DNA from: Candidatus Microthrix parvicella Bio17-1
GTDB lineage: Bacteria; Actinomycetota; Acidimicrobiia; Acidimicrobiales; Microtrichaceae
NCBI RefSeq assembly: GCF_000299415.1
Contig: NZ_AMPG01000001.1
Location: 1,116,001-1,180,000, forward strand
Reading direction: 5' to 3'
Length of the DNA: 64,000 bases
Of the stretch, positions 53,077-62,328 are shown one piece after another. The translations under genes were made by a program, and so were the position numbers. The notes under the pieces were generated by a model, which saw only the letters and a list, made by a program, of their open reading frames with translations, did no database searches and was not told the DNA's origin. The first letter of the stretch is position 1. Every line of letters starts with the position of its first letter.

Positions 53077-53829
53077 TCAGGTGATCGCAGCTCGCATCGA
53101 CCCAAGCAGCGCAACCAACTCGGACAGTTCAGCGGGCTCGAGCACCGCCAGGTCGGCGCCGAACGCCACGTCGGTGCCGGCCTCGATCTGGGCCCAAACC
53201 CGACGGTGCTCATCGGTCGGGGTGGGTCGCGGCTGGGGCCACCCAAAGATGTCAGCCATGGCAGGCGACTTGATCATGAAGGCGACCAGCGGATCGAGAC
53301 CAAGGCGATCAAGTTCGGCCACGTGCCGGGCGAACCGAAGTTCACGAAGTGAATTCACTCGATGGTAGGCAAGTTCGCGCGCCGACCGGGGCTCGGCCAA
53401 CGCACGCCATCCGTCGAAGATCGGAGCCGACGCGCCGTCGGCTGCGGCGGAGACCCTGCCGGCCAACTCTCCGAGCCGCTCGTACCCGATGCCGTCGCTC
53501 GGCAGGTGGCTCGCCGCCCAGGTTTCGGCCGCGCGGGCAAATCGAACAGCCGCTTCGTGTCGGGTTTCAACGCCGATCGCCTGCGTCCAGCCCGCCTCCA
53601 CCGATGCCGAGGGAAAGAAACAGAATGCCTTCACCACTGCGGCAACGGGCACGTCGCCCAGCACCCCGCCTCGCCCGCCGAAGTAGAAGGCCAGGCCTTC
53701 GTAGCCCGCAGCCGCGGCAGCGACATGGTTGTCCATGTCGAGCATGAACATCGCCCCCACCGCGCCGATGTCGTCGGCGCACTCGCGGGCGGCCTGCGAG
53801 GCCGGTGACTCGTCGGCAGTATCGCTCAT
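53077..53829 (-). CDS. SCO6745-like HTH-type protein
   Basis: The 250-residue protein resembles the actinobacterial SCO6745 family (a helix-rich fold of unknown function). Landmarks are YEGLAFYFGGRGGVLGDVPV and VVKAFCFFPSASVEAGW, then RELAYHRVNSLRELRFARHV. Some members contain a winged-helix-like region, but no role is settled. ATG 53829 is preferred; the upstream frame is open only through chance. It is downstream of the Fbp ATPase on the same strand, 29 bp away, and may belong to the iron transcript. Confidence 0.72.
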   Translation of the reverse strand: MSDTADESPASQAARECADDIGAVGAMFMLDMDNHVAAAAAGYEGLAFYFGGRGGVLGDVPVAAVVKAFCFFPSASVEAGWTQAIGVETRHEAAVRFARAAETWAASHLPSDGIGYERLGELAGRVSAAADGASAPIFDGWRALAEPRSARELAYHRVNSLRELRFARHVAELDRLGLDPLVAFMIKSPAMADIFGWPQPRPTPTDEHRRVWAQIEAGTDVAFGADLAVLEPAELSELVALLGSMRAAIT

Positions 53830-53858
53830 CTTCGAAAGGCTAGCTCTGCCGAAGGAGG

Positions 53859-54959
53859 TCAGATCGGGTAGGTGCACACGGCTGCATCCGTGCTGACCAG
53901 CACCGAATCGCCCACGCCAAGTCGACACGTCCCCGGGGCGCTCACCGCCAGTCGCAGTCGCGAGGTGCGCAGGGCGATGCTCAGTCTCAGTTCGGATCCC
54001 CGGTATGACAGCGCTGTCACCGTGCCGGCGGCCCCGGCATCGGACGGGCCGCCCGCCCGGACCGCGCTGAGATGCTCGGGGCGAACCAGCACCTGGCACG
54101 GGCCGAGTTGGCCATGCCAGGCGTCGACGGCCAGCCGTCCGAGCACGCACTCCACCGAGTGCCCATCGGCGTCGCTGGTCACATCGCCCGGCAGCACGGC
54201 TGCGTCGCCCAAGAACCGACCGGTATCAAGGTCGGGAGGCCGGTCGTACACATCTCTCGGTTCGCCCGCCGCAACGATGTGCCCGTCACGGATCACCACC
54301 AGGTGGTCGGCCATGGCGAGGGCCTCCGACTGGTCGTGGGTGACCAACATGGCGGTGGCGCCAACTCGATGCAGCATGGCCTGAACCTCCTCGCGCAGCT
54401 CCACCCGCAACTTGGCGTCAAGAGCGGAGAACGGTTCGTCCAGAAGGATCAGCTGTGGCTCGGGTGCCAGCGCCCGGGCCAGCGCCACACGCTGCTGTTG
54501 GCCACCGGACAGTTGGTGCGGGCGTCGGTCGCCCAGGCCCTCCATGCCGACCAGCTCAAGGAGGTCTTCAACCCGGTCTCGTCGGCGTTTCCGGTCGACT
54601 TGAGTCAGGCCAAAGCCGATGTTCCGGGCGACGGAGAGGTGGGGAAACAAGGCCCCTTCCTGCGGGACGATGCCAATACCGCGGTCGTGGGCGCGCACGC
54701 TTGGCGTTGACGGCGAGTCGAGCGTGCGGCCGCCGAGGGTGATCACACCGGTATCGGGCCGCTCAAATCCGGCGATGCAGCGCAGCAGCGTGGTCTTTCC
54801 CGATCCGGACGGACCGAGCACGGCGGCGAACGCTCCGTCGGCAACCTCGAGGTCGGCCCGGTCGAGAGCGGCCGTGCCCGGCCCCTGACGGGTGGAAAAC
54901 GTCTTGGTCAACCCGCGGACGCTCAGCACGAAACTGCGATCGTATCGACGCTGATCCAA
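53859..54959 (-). CDS. ABC importer ATP-binding protein, ferric-iron (FbpC) type
   Basis: The 366-residue ATPase has Walker [35 protein letters not shown] (typical FbpC/PotA), signature [16 protein letters not shown], Walker [14 protein letters not shown] and [18 protein letters not shown]-type C-terminal domain (about 285-366) follows. It energises the FbpB permease. The start is uncertain: TTG 54959 or GTG 54929; the latter begins at VLSVRGL where homology starts. Confidence 0.9.
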   Translation of the reverse strand: MDQRRYDRSFVLSVRGLTKTFSTRQGPGTAALDRADLEVADGAFAAVLGPSGSGKTTLLRCIAGFERPDTGVITLGGRTLDSPSTPSVRAHDRGIGIVPQEGALFPHLSVARNIGFGLTQVDRKRRRDRVEDLLELVGMEGLGDRRPHQLSGGQQQRVALARALAPEPQLILLDEPFSALDAKLRVELREEVQAMLHRVGATAMLVTHDQSEALAMADHLVVIRDGHIVAAGEPRDVYDRPPDLDTGRFLGDAAVLPGDVTSDADGHSVECVLGRLAVDAWHGQLGPCQVLVRPEHLSAVRAGGPSDAGAAGTVTALSYRGSELRLSIALRTSRLRLAVSAPGTCRLGVGDSVLVSTDAAVCTYPI

Positions 54960-54980
54960 GTGGGCTTCATGGTCGGTCCC

Positions 54981-56549
54981 TCATTCTGCAAGGTCCTGAA
55001 CGTGGCGAAGGGTGCTGCGAACCAGCAGCACGACCGGCACAACCCCAAGGACGACGAGCATCGCGGCGTAGGGGGCGGCCGCGGTGAAGTCGAGCGACTC
55101 ACCGTTGGTGGTGGCCCACAACCGGGTCGACAGCGTGTCCGCGTTGAACGGAATCAACATGAGGGTGGTGGTCAGTTCCTTGCCGGCATCGAGACCCACG
55201 AGAATTGCACCGGCCATAAATCCGGGGAGGGCCAATGGCAGGGTGACCCGGGCAAACGAGCGCGCCGGGTGCGACCCGAGCGAGGCGGCAACATCGTCGT
55301 ACACCTTCCGGGAGGCCTCCAGACCCACCCGTTGGTACCCGACCGCCAACGGAAGAAACAGGATCACGTAAGCAGCTACGAGCACCGTTGGCGTTTTGTA
55401 CAGCGACGGGGTGAGCCGGGTGGCGAGGTACACAAGGGCCAGGGCCAGAATCGCGCTCGGAATGGCGTGGGCCACCCACACGGAACGCTCGGTCAGCATC
55501 GAGGCGGTCGATGGGCGACGGTTGATCCACCAGCTCACCGGGAAGGCCGCCACGGTCGCCACCGCTGCGGCCACCAGCGCGTACCCGGCCGTGCTGGACA
55601 GTGCGCTGATCACCTGTCCCCACTCGACCGGCACCGACCGCCGCACGTTGGTCAGGCCGCGCACCGTCATCAACACCGTCGGGCCAACCGCCAGCAACGG
55701 TACAAGCAGCGCCACAACCTGAACCGGCACCTGCCGGCGGCCCAGCCGGACACGCGTTGGGGGGCGCGTCGTGCCCCGCGTCACGCGATGAGCCGAGCCG
55801 CTTGGCGACAACAACCGGGTGCCGAGGAGCACCAGGATCGAGAAGCCGGCCAGCAACAGCGACAGCGACCGCGCCGACGTGTAGTCGCCGTAGTCGAGCA
55901 TCTCGGCCATGATCTTCGTGGTCAACGTGCTGCGTCCGAGCTGCACCATGGCGCCGTATTCGGCGAGCACGTGCAGTGCCACGATCAGCAACCCGGCAGC
56001 AAGGGCTGGCCGCAGGCTGGGAAGCGTGACGTGGCGAATGCGGCTGAGCCGTGACGCGCTGAGGTTGGCCGACATCTCCTCCAACGCCGGATCGATGTTT
56101 CGCAGCGCAACGACGCACGGCAGAAACACGTAGGGATACAGCGAGAGGGCCAGCACCAGCGACGCCCCGGGCAGGCTGGTCACCCACGTCCGCTGCGGTG
56201 CAAACACGAGCTCGGCCGAAAACGCCGCGTAGGCGCTGACGAAGCCCGGGACGGCCAGTGGCAGCGTCAGCAACACCGTCCAGGTTCGAGGAAAGGCCAC
56301 CGTGGTGCGCACCACCATCACCGCACCCAACACCCCAAGCCCCACGGTCAGCACGCTCACCAACACGACCAATTGCAACGTCTGCACCATGGCTGACGTG
56401 GTTGCCGCATAGCGGAACTCGGCGCGGATGTCGCCCAGCGAGATCCCGGTGGCAAACAGGTAGACGACCGGCGCGAGCGACAACGCGGCGACGGCGACCG
56501 CACCGAGCGCAGTCGCCGCCGAGCCAACTCGTGGAACCCGAGGGTTCAT
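54981..56549 (-). CDS. ABC importer permease, ferric-iron (FbpB) type
   Basis: The 522-residue protein joins two permease halves with about twelve helices. EAA-type loops are AVMVVR..PRTWTVLLTLPLAVPGF, NLSASRLSRIRHVTLPSLRPALAAG and, in the second half, YDDVAASLGSHPARSFARVTLPLALPG. It forms the membrane pore for periplasmic (outer-face) ferric iron. Its ATG overlaps the fbpA stop by 4 nt, so the genes are coupled. Confidence 0.92.
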   Translation of the reverse strand: MNPRVPRVGSAATALGAVAVAALSLAPVVYLFATGISLGDIRAEFRYAATTSAMVQTLQLVVLVSVLTVGLGVLGAVMVVRTTVAFPRTWTVLLTLPLAVPGFVSAYAAFSAELVFAPQRTWVTSLPGASLVLALSLYPYVFLPCVVALRNIDPALEEMSANLSASRLSRIRHVTLPSLRPALAAGLLIVALHVLAEYGAMVQLGRSTLTTKIMAEMLDYGDYTSARSLSLLLAGFSILVLLGTRLLSPSGSAHRVTRGTTRPPTRVRLGRRQVPVQVVALLVPLLAVGPTVLMTVRGLTNVRRSVPVEWGQVISALSSTAGYALVAAAVATVAAFPVSWWINRRPSTASMLTERSVWVAHAIPSAILALALVYLATRLTPSLYKTPTVLVAAYVILFLPLAVGYQRVGLEASRKVYDDVAASLGSHPARSFARVTLPLALPGFMAGAILVGLDAGKELTTTLMLIPFNADTLSTRLWATTNGESLDFTAAAPYAAMLVVLGVVPVVLLVRSTLRHVQDLAE

Positions 56550-57604
56550 CCGCTGGACATTCCGAGCTCCTTCAGCAGGTCCTGGGCCTCAGCCGAATCG
56601 GCCAGTTGGTCCATGTCGAACTTCGGTGATTTCACCTCGCTCAGATCACCGGCGACCGCGCTGGCCACGCCTGGAGCCACCGGATACTGCGCCTCAGACA
56701 CCTGTGGGTCGCCGTTGGCGATCACGTCCTGTCCGCCATCCTTGGAGGTCAGCCAGGCCAGAAACTTCTGCGACTCTTCAGCGTTCTTGGATGACTTCAG
56801 CACCCCGGCGCCCGAGGACAGCACCAGGTTGCCCGGATCCTCGACGGGAAAGTGGTGGATCTTCGATGCCAGCGCATCCGGGCCCCCGGACTCGGTTGCC
56901 AGCACCCACCAGTAGTAGTGGTTGGACAAGCCCATTGCGTGCTTCCCGGCCTCAACGGTGTCTCGCACGTTACCGTTCTTCTTCTCGTTGAGGCCGTTGG
57001 CATTGATGCCATCAAGGAATTCCCGGGTGGCCTTCTCACCCTCGGTCTCCAGCAGGTACTGCGTGGTGGCCACGAAAGCGCCCGACGGCGCCCAGGCGAA
57101 CTTGCCCTGGTATTTCGGATCGACGATGTCGGCCAGGGTCGCGGGCAGGTCGGCCTCATCGATCAGCTTCGGGTTGTACAGCAGCACGCGACTCCGTGCG
57201 GCGTAGGCCACCCACAGGCCCTTGCCGGAGCTCAGCCCGGGACGCACCTGGGCGAGCGTCGACGCTTTGACGGGTGCGAGCAGGCCGTCGGCCCCCAGCC
57301 TGGCGGCCGGGGTCGGGTCCTCGGAAAGGAACAGGTCGGCCTTCGACGCCGAACCTTCGGCCTCGATCTGACCGACCGTTGCGTCATTCTGGATGTTGAA
57401 CTTCACCCCGGTTGCCTTCGTGTAGGCCTGGGTCAGCCCCTCGATCAGCTCTGCGTGCTGGTCGGTGTACATGGTGAGGGTCACGCCGCCGCCAGAGGAT
57501 GTCGTCTCCGAATCCTCGCCGCCACCACACCCGGCAACGGCCATAGCCATTGCAAGCGCTCCGGCAACCACCTTGCCCACTCGCAAACCACGCTTCCTGA
57601 CCAT
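56546..57604 (-). CDS. Ferric-iron substrate-binding lipoprotein (FbpA type)
   Basis: The 352-residue protein has a lipoprotein signal with Cys26 (AMAMAVAGC) and a type II binding fold with TLTMYTDQHAELIEG, DLFLSEDPTPAARLGADGLL, WVAYAARSRVLLYNPKLI and SNHYYWWVLA, whose tyrosine pair is typical of iron ligands. It captures Fe3+ for the FbpBC transporter. AAAGGAG precedes ATG 57604. An IdeR-like box lies 56 bp upstream. Confidence 0.9.
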   Translation of the reverse strand: MVRKRGLRVGKVVAGALAMAMAVAGCGGGEDSETTSSGGGVTLTMYTDQHAELIEGLTQAYTKATGVKFNIQNDATVGQIEAEGSASKADLFLSEDPTPAARLGADGLLAPVKASTLAQVRPGLSSGKGLWVAYAARSRVLLYNPKLIDEADLPATLADIVDPKYQGKFAWAPSGAFVATTQYLLETEGEKATREFLDGINANGLNEKKNGNVRDTVEAGKHAMGLSNHYYWWVLATESGGPDALASKIHHFPVEDPGNLVLSSGAGVLKSSKNAEESQKFLAWLTSKDGGQDVIANGDPQVSEAQYPVAPGVASAVAGDLSEVKSPKFDMDQLADSAEAQDLLKELGMSSG

Positions 57605-57659
57605 GACGTCTCCTTTGCACAGCGACGGAACCCACATCAAGACACCGTTCGTCGGTTTG

Positions 57660-57678
57660 GTAGGTGAACCTAACGGAT
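57660..57678. promoter_or_regulatory. IdeR/DtxR-like iron box
   Basis: GTAGGTGAACCTAAC matches about 13 of 19 positions of the IdeR consensus with both inner half-sites intact. It lies 56 bp before the iron-binding lipoprotein gene, as expected for iron repression. Confidence 0.65.
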
Positions 57679-57732
57679 TGTGGAATCCTCATCCCAATCA
57701 GGCGGCCGCCTTCCCTCCCACCAGGAGCGCCA

Positions 57733-58204
57733 GTGCCCCCAAACCCTCGCCCGTCGGAAGCCCAGGCCCGACTCTCCACCCTCAACCGCTACCTTCCCCT
57801 GTGGATCGGTCTGGCGATGGTGGCCGCGCTGGGGCTCGGCCGGGCAGTGCCCGAGCTCACCGATTGGCGACCGCATCAAGGTCGACACGGTCTCGGTTCT
57901 GTTTGCACTTCAGGGTGAACAAATCACCGACCGCCCGCTCGACGTGGCCCGGGTGGCCGTTCCACTGCTCATCTACTTCGGCGTTATGTGTTCACATCAT
58001 TCGTCACCGGTTTCCGCCTGGGTCTCCCCTACGACCGCAATGCGTCAGTCGCCTTTACCGCAGCCGGCCACAACTTCGAATTGGCCTTCGCGGTGGCCAT
58101 CTCAGTGGTTTGGGGTCACCAGCGGACAGGCCCTGGCCGGCACGATCGGGCCGCTCATCGAGGTGCCGGTGCTCGTCGCCCTGGATACCCGAGCGCAGCC
58201 ATGA
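57733..58204 (+). pseudogene. Collapsed ACR3 arsenite-efflux gene
   Basis: From GTG with GGAG upstream, LSTLNRYLPLWIGLAMVAAL, GLGRAVPELTDW matches the start of ACR3-type arsenite pumps. It jumps directly to their last third (VLFALQGEQITDRPLDVARV, AVPLLIYFGV). Then a shifted frame continues with ASVAFTAAGHNFELAFAVAI, and the family end (GQALAGTIGPLIEVPVLVAL) returns in the earlier frame. About 200 internal codons are missing and at least two frameshifts are present, so it cannot be functional. Confidence 0.8.
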
Positions 58205-58271
58205 GCGGGTGCGGGGCCGGACGCCAACGGTTGTTTCGAAGGACCACACCAGGATTGGCCTGACTGGTTGG

Positions 58272-59993
58272 TCATGATTCTTCGTCCTCAGCATGTTCGT
58301 CGAGCCACGCTTCGCCGGCACGGTAGGCCGCTTCGGAGGAATGTCCGACAATGGCGTCGGCCTCGAATACCGTGACCTTGTTTTTGAGGTCGATCCGACC
58401 CGAGCGTTCCAAGGTCGCCAACACGGGGCCGCTGACGCCGCTCAAAAACAGATGACCGCCGGCAGCGGCAACACGATCCGCGTAGCCCGCCACCACCACG
58501 AGCGCGGTCGATCCGAAGGTGGACCGACCTCGCAGGCGCACAATGACCACCGGGGTGTCCGCCCCGGTGGGATCGGGCAGGTGCCTCTCGATCGTTCGTG
58601 AACCGGCGTACAACATGGAGCCGTACACGTCGAGCAGCACCACACCACGGCTTTCGAGGTGGCCGGGCACCGCAGCCTCTTCAAAGTGGCCGTCCTCCAA
58701 TGGCACCAGACGCACCACCTTGAGGTCCATCAGTTCGGTGTTGAGCTGAAGGAGCAACGAGAGCGTCACGCCAATACCCACCGCGGCCGCGATCGGAAGC
58801 CACAGGGTGGCCACAAAGGTACTGACCAGGGCGATCTGCGAGCTGGGACCGGCCTGCCACACCGTGATGACACGCCCCCAACGAAGCGCACCGTACGCAG
58901 CCACGATGAGGACCGCTGCCAGGGTCGTCATCGGCACGACCTTCACCAGGCTGGAGAACAGCGCCAAGATGATCAGCATCCACACGCCGGCCGCCACGGA
59001 CGCCCACCTTCCGACGGCGCCTGCGCTGCGGTTGAGGGCGGTCTGGCCGACGGAGCCACCGACGGGCTGCCCCCGGTAGAGTCCGGCGGCCAGGTTGCCG
59101 GCGCCCTGTGCGATGAAATCTCGATTCGGATCGGCCGCTGTGCCGTCGGGGTTGGGTGCCGACTCGCTCACCCCCGCTCCCTGCACCAGAACGATTGCGG
59201 CCACCGCAAAGGCGCCGGCCACCACGTCGAGCGAGAACGCGCTCAACGATGGGAGGTGCGGCAACGGCAAACCCGCCGGGATTTCGCCGACGTCGCCGAC
59301 GCGCACCACGCCTGCTGTGCCGAGGATCTGAAGCGCGATCGTCGGCACAGCCAGGGCCACGATCGACGCATACGACGCCACCGGGCCCCGGCGGAGTGCG
59401 AGCAGGATGGCGATGGCCACCAGCCCGGTCACCAGCGTGGGCCAGTCGAACAGGCCGGGATGGGTGACGACGTGGATGGCCCGGCGAAGCGCCACGCCCC
59501 CCTCGGAGGGCACGCCGGTGAGGTAGTTGAGCTGGGAAAAGAGAATGTTGACGGCAACGCCGGTGAGAAACCCGGTCATCACCGAGTGGGAGACAAAGCG
59601 GGTGTAGCGACCGAGCCGGAGGAGGCCCGCGGCGACCATGATCGCCCCTGCCAGGAGCGTCAGAAGAAACAGCGCTTCGGTGCGCTTCGTCGGGTCAACC
59701 GGTGCCAAGCTCGACCCCGCCGCCAACGCCGCTGCACTCGTGGTGGTGACCACCATCAGCCGCGTGCTGCTGGTCATCCCCCCGGCAATCGGAGCGACGA
59801 GGCTGGCGTACAGCCCATGCACCGGGTTCACACCAGCGAGCACGCTGGCGGCCATACCGTCGGGCACGCCGCCGATCGCAACCGGCAGTCCGGCGACGGC
59901 GTCGGTTCGCAGCGCACCACGGTCGGACGGCCGAATCGACGACCACCACCGCTTCACCGCCAGACGAGGCGCGGGCCGCCCGCCCTCGGTCAT
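58272..59993 (-). CDS. SulP-family anion transporter with STAS domain
   Basis: The 573-residue protein has a membrane domain of about 12-14 helices: RTDAVAGLPVAIGGVPDGMAAS (SulP signature), GLYASLVAPIAGGMTSSTRLMVV, and FIAQGAGNLAAGLYRGQPVGGSVGQTALN. A C-terminal STAS domain (about 430-560) has LLDVYGSMLYAGSR and a GRSTFGSTALVVVAGYA core. SulP proteins import sulfate, bicarbonate or other anions. ATG 59993 is used; GTG 60005 is four codons upstream. The gene is single, with the opposite-strand ACR3 relic downstream. Confidence 0.9.
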   Translation of the reverse strand: MTEGGRPAPRLAVKRWWSSIRPSDRGALRTDAVAGLPVAIGGVPDGMAASVLAGVNPVHGLYASLVAPIAGGMTSSTRLMVVTTTSAAALAAGSSLAPVDPTKRTEALFLLTLLAGAIMVAAGLLRLGRYTRFVSHSVMTGFLTGVAVNILFSQLNYLTGVPSEGGVALRRAIHVVTHPGLFDWPTLVTGLVAIAILLALRRGPVASYASIVALAVPTIALQILGTAGVVRVGDVGEIPAGLPLPHLPSLSAFSLDVVAGAFAVAAIVLVQGAGVSESAPNPDGTAADPNRDFIAQGAGNLAAGLYRGQPVGGSVGQTALNRSAGAVGRWASVAAGVWMLIILALFSSLVKVVPMTTLAAVLIVAAYGALRWGRVITVWQAGPSSQIALVSTFVATLWLPIAAAVGIGVTLSLLLQLNTELMDLKVVRLVPLEDGHFEEAAVPGHLESRGVVLLDVYGSMLYAGSRTIERHLPDPTGADTPVVIVRLRGRSTFGSTALVVVAGYADRVAAAGGHLFLSGVSGPVLATLERSGRIDLKNKVTVFEADAIVGHSSEAAYRAGEAWLDEHAEDEES

Positions 59994-60070
59994 CAGCCGA
60001 CCCACATCGATTGGTACCGGCGAGGAACGACGTCAGTGCCCATATCCACGAAGCTAACCATCGACAGCCA

Positions 60071-61000
60071 TCAAGTCGACGGTGTCGCTACCGGCGCTCC
60101 CTTGGCCGCCTCCAGCGGGAGCAGGATCGCTCCGATCAGAAAGCAGACTGCTCCGAGACAGGTGCCGAGGTTGACGAGCGCAATGTTGGCAGGTTGCCCA
60201 GACGTCAGATAGCGCGCTGCGATCGCCGAGACACCGAATGCCACCGAGCCCCCCAGGTTGATCGCAGCGATCCGCCATCCGACCGAGCCGTCCGGGCGTG
60301 GTCGGGCCCCCGCGTTCGCCTCGAGGAAGGCCAGCCAGGAAGCCACCAGAAAGCACGCCGAACCCAAAAGGTCCGGAGCCCAGATCAGGCGGCGGGCCTG
60401 CTCGAGGTCTTGGTTGCTCTGTGTGGCGGCGAACGTACTGAGGTTAAAGAACAACGTTCCACCGAGCTGGATGGCGGCAGCCCACCAGCCCAGGTCGCCG
60501 GGGGAAGCGCCAAGTAGTCGTTGGCGGAGTGGACGCTTCGTGGCGCCCGCCCCGATGCTGGATGGCGCTGCCCGGCTCTCGTCGTACTGGATGATCGAGG
60601 CGGTGGTGAAGAGCACCGAGCCGCCGAAAAAGGTGGCGGACACGACCGAGGAGGCGACCGCATTGAAAAACAGCGGTATCGATCCAAACGCAAAGCAGAT
60701 CGAACCACCCGCGAACAGCCCGGCCATCCACCAACACGACGGCGACGGCCGCCGAGCGCGACGGCCTGTGGAAGCCTCATCCCCGCCAAGACCGAGACGC
60801 TTGCGGTGGGCCCGAGAGCGCCACTCCACCAGGCGCCCATCGGGCCGCCGCAAGTGCGCCCTGGTAATAAACGGCCCGGCGTGCCTGGTGTCGACCACCG
60901 CCCAACCGTCGGGAAGGTGCGGCAAACCCCACTTGGCACGTTCCGGCCGGTCTTCAGGGGCAGTGGCCAAGCCACTTCCCTGGTCCGGCCGCCCGATCAT
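60071..61000 (-). CDS. YrhK-like multi-pass membrane protein
   Basis: The 309-residue protein has a soluble N-terminus with HLRRPDGRLVEWRSRAHRKRLGL, then six or so helices in repeated pairs: MAGLFAGGSICFAFGSIPLFF, FFGGSVLFTTASIIQYDE, AAIQLGGTLFFNLSTFAA, LLGSACFLVASWLAFLE, RIAAINLGGSVAFGVSAIAA and CLGAVCFLIGAILLPLE. The alternation resembles YrhK-type domains; function unknown. ATG 61000 overlaps the next gene by 4 nt. Confidence 0.7.
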   Translation of the reverse strand: MIGRPDQGSGLATAPEDRPERAKWGLPHLPDGWAVVDTRHAGPFITRAHLRRPDGRLVEWRSRAHRKRLGLGGDEASTGRRARRPSPSCWWMAGLFAGGSICFAFGSIPLFFNAVASSVVSATFFGGSVLFTTASIIQYDESRAAPSSIGAGATKRPLRQRLLGASPGDLGWWAAAIQLGGTLFFNLSTFAATQSNQDLEQARRLIWAPDLLGSACFLVASWLAFLEANAGARPRPDGSVGWRIAAINLGGSVAFGVSAIAARYLTSGQPANIALVNLGTCLGAVCFLIGAILLPLEAAKGAPVATPST

Positions 61001-61389
61001 GCAAGGATTTTAGCCTTGCCCGCAGCAAACTCGGCTTCGCTGATCGTGCCTTGGTCACGGAGGGCGGCCAGTTGGCTGATCTGGTCGGCATGGCTGGTGG
61101 TGCCGGCCGCATCTTTCACGTACGCGCGCGCTGCCGCATCCTGGGCCTGAGCCTCGGCGAGCCTCCGCTGGCTCATCTCGTCTCCGTGGGCCAGGACGTA
61201 GATCAACACCCCGAGGAACGGGATCAGGATGACGACGACCAGCCAGATCGCCTTGGAGAAGCCTCGCATCTCATGGTTGCGGAAGATGTCGGCGACGACA
61301 CTGAACAGCAACATGAACCAAGCGAAGATGAGGTAGATCCAGAGCAGTGTCCAGAAGATGGAAAGAAGGGGATAATCGTAGGCAAACAT
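60997..61389 (-). CDS. SHOCT-domain membrane protein
   Basis: The 130-residue protein begins with PLDc_N-like helices (FWTLLWIYLIFAWFMLLFSVV and AIWLVVVILIPFLGVLIYVLA), a charged linker (EMSQRRLAEAQAQDAAARAY), and a C-terminal SHOCT motif (QISQLAALRDQGTISEAEF, AAGKAKIL). SHOCT segments are thought to mediate oligomerisation or protein contacts. It is coupled to the YrhK-like gene by a 4-nt overlap. Confidence 0.85.
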   Translation of the reverse strand: MFAYDYPLLSIFWTLLWIYLIFAWFMLLFSVVADIFRNHEMRGFSKAIWLVVVILIPFLGVLIYVLAHGDEMSQRRLAEAQAQDAAARAYVKDAAGTTSHADQISQLAALRDQGTISEAEFAAGKAKILA

Positions 61390-61440
61390 GGTTCCATACT
61401 GAGCCCGAGCTACGACCTGGTCATCACCCCGATCGGGTGA

Positions 61441-62256
61441 TCAGTCAGCCGATGCGGCTGGGCACGACTGGGCTGCGACCTGGGGCGCCGAACTCTCCAT
61501 GAAGGTCGTCGTCTGCTCGATCAGCCTGGGCGTAACCGACCCGCCGCCGCCCGAGTAGGGCCGGCTCAGCGAGACCACCAGCAGGATCAGGACCGCTGTG
61601 AAGATCGCCGACGAACCGACGAGCAACGATTGGGTTGCCGGGGTGGCCGACAGGGTCACCATGAAGATCAGCACCACGACGAACGCTGCGCCGACGAACA
61701 GCAGCAACCAGAGCATGGTCGGCACCGTGGTCTCCGCCGCCACCAGCCTGGTTTCCCGGGCGGTCGAGATGCTGCCGACCTGCGAGGCCATGTTGGTTGC
61801 GGCGGCCGAGTTGAGGGCACCCGTGGTCGCTGTGTCGCCTTGGCCCAGCGACGCGACGAGATCGCTGAACGTCTGGTCGACCTGCGCCGCCCCAACACCG
61901 TCGTCCCGCATCGAAGGCCAGTCATATTCCGACACGCTGCGCGCGTAACAGATCAGCGCACCCTGAATGCCCTCCGAAGCGCCGGGAAAGAGTTTGGCCT
62001 CCTCGAATGCAGTGCCGATCGACGTCGCCTCGTCCCCGACGGCGGAGCGTGCTGCGGCGAACTGCCCGAACAGGAACAGGATTGAAAAACCGACGACCAC
62101 GCCGAACGCAGTCGAGACGTAGGACAGCGTTGCGGCCCACGGTCCCGCTTCGACGTTCTCGACACGCGGAAAGACCCGCCGGACCGCAAAGCCCAGCCCA
62201 CCGACGACAAGCCCGGCGACGAGCAGATACAGCAGGTTGGTTTGAAAGGGGGTCAT
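61441..62256 (-). CDS. DUF4239 (bestrophin-like) membrane protein
   Basis: The 271-residue protein has helices at about residues 7-25, 42-66, 181-203 and 211-230 separated by a soluble region with AVGDEATSIGTAFEEA, typical of DUF4239, a bestrophin-like family of presumed membrane channels of unknown selectivity. The C-terminus ends in a Ser/Ala/Cys-rich tail (QVAAQSCPAASAD). ATG 62256 is well placed. It is probably the first gene before the SHOCT/YrhK pair, 51 bp away. Confidence 0.78.
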   Translation of the reverse strand: MTPFQTNLLYLLVAGLVVGGLGFAVRRVFPRVENVEAGPWAATLSYVSTAFGVVVGFSILFLFGQFAAARSAVGDEATSIGTAFEEAKLFPGASEGIQGALICYARSVSEYDWPSMRDDGVGAAQVDQTFSDLVASLGQGDTATTGALNSAAATNMASQVGSISTARETRLVAAETTVPTMLWLLLFVGAAFVVVLIFMVTLSATPATQSLLVGSSAIFTAVLILLVVSLSRPYSGGGGSVTPRLIEQTTTFMESSAPQVAAQSCPAASAD

Positions 62257-62277
62257 CGCTACTCCTTATCAGGGTCA

Positions 62278-62310
62278 ACCCCCAGGCCGGCGATCGGCCG
62301 GCCAGGGGGT
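62278..62310 (-). terminator. Hairpin downstream of the arylsulfatase gene
   Basis: ACCCCCAGGCCGGC can pair with GCCGGCCAGGGGGT over a GATCG loop with one A-A mismatch. It lies 18 bp after the sulfatase stop in the direction of transcription. There is no U-tract. Confidence 0.55.
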
Positions 62311-62328
62311 CGACGCGCTGGCTCTCAC

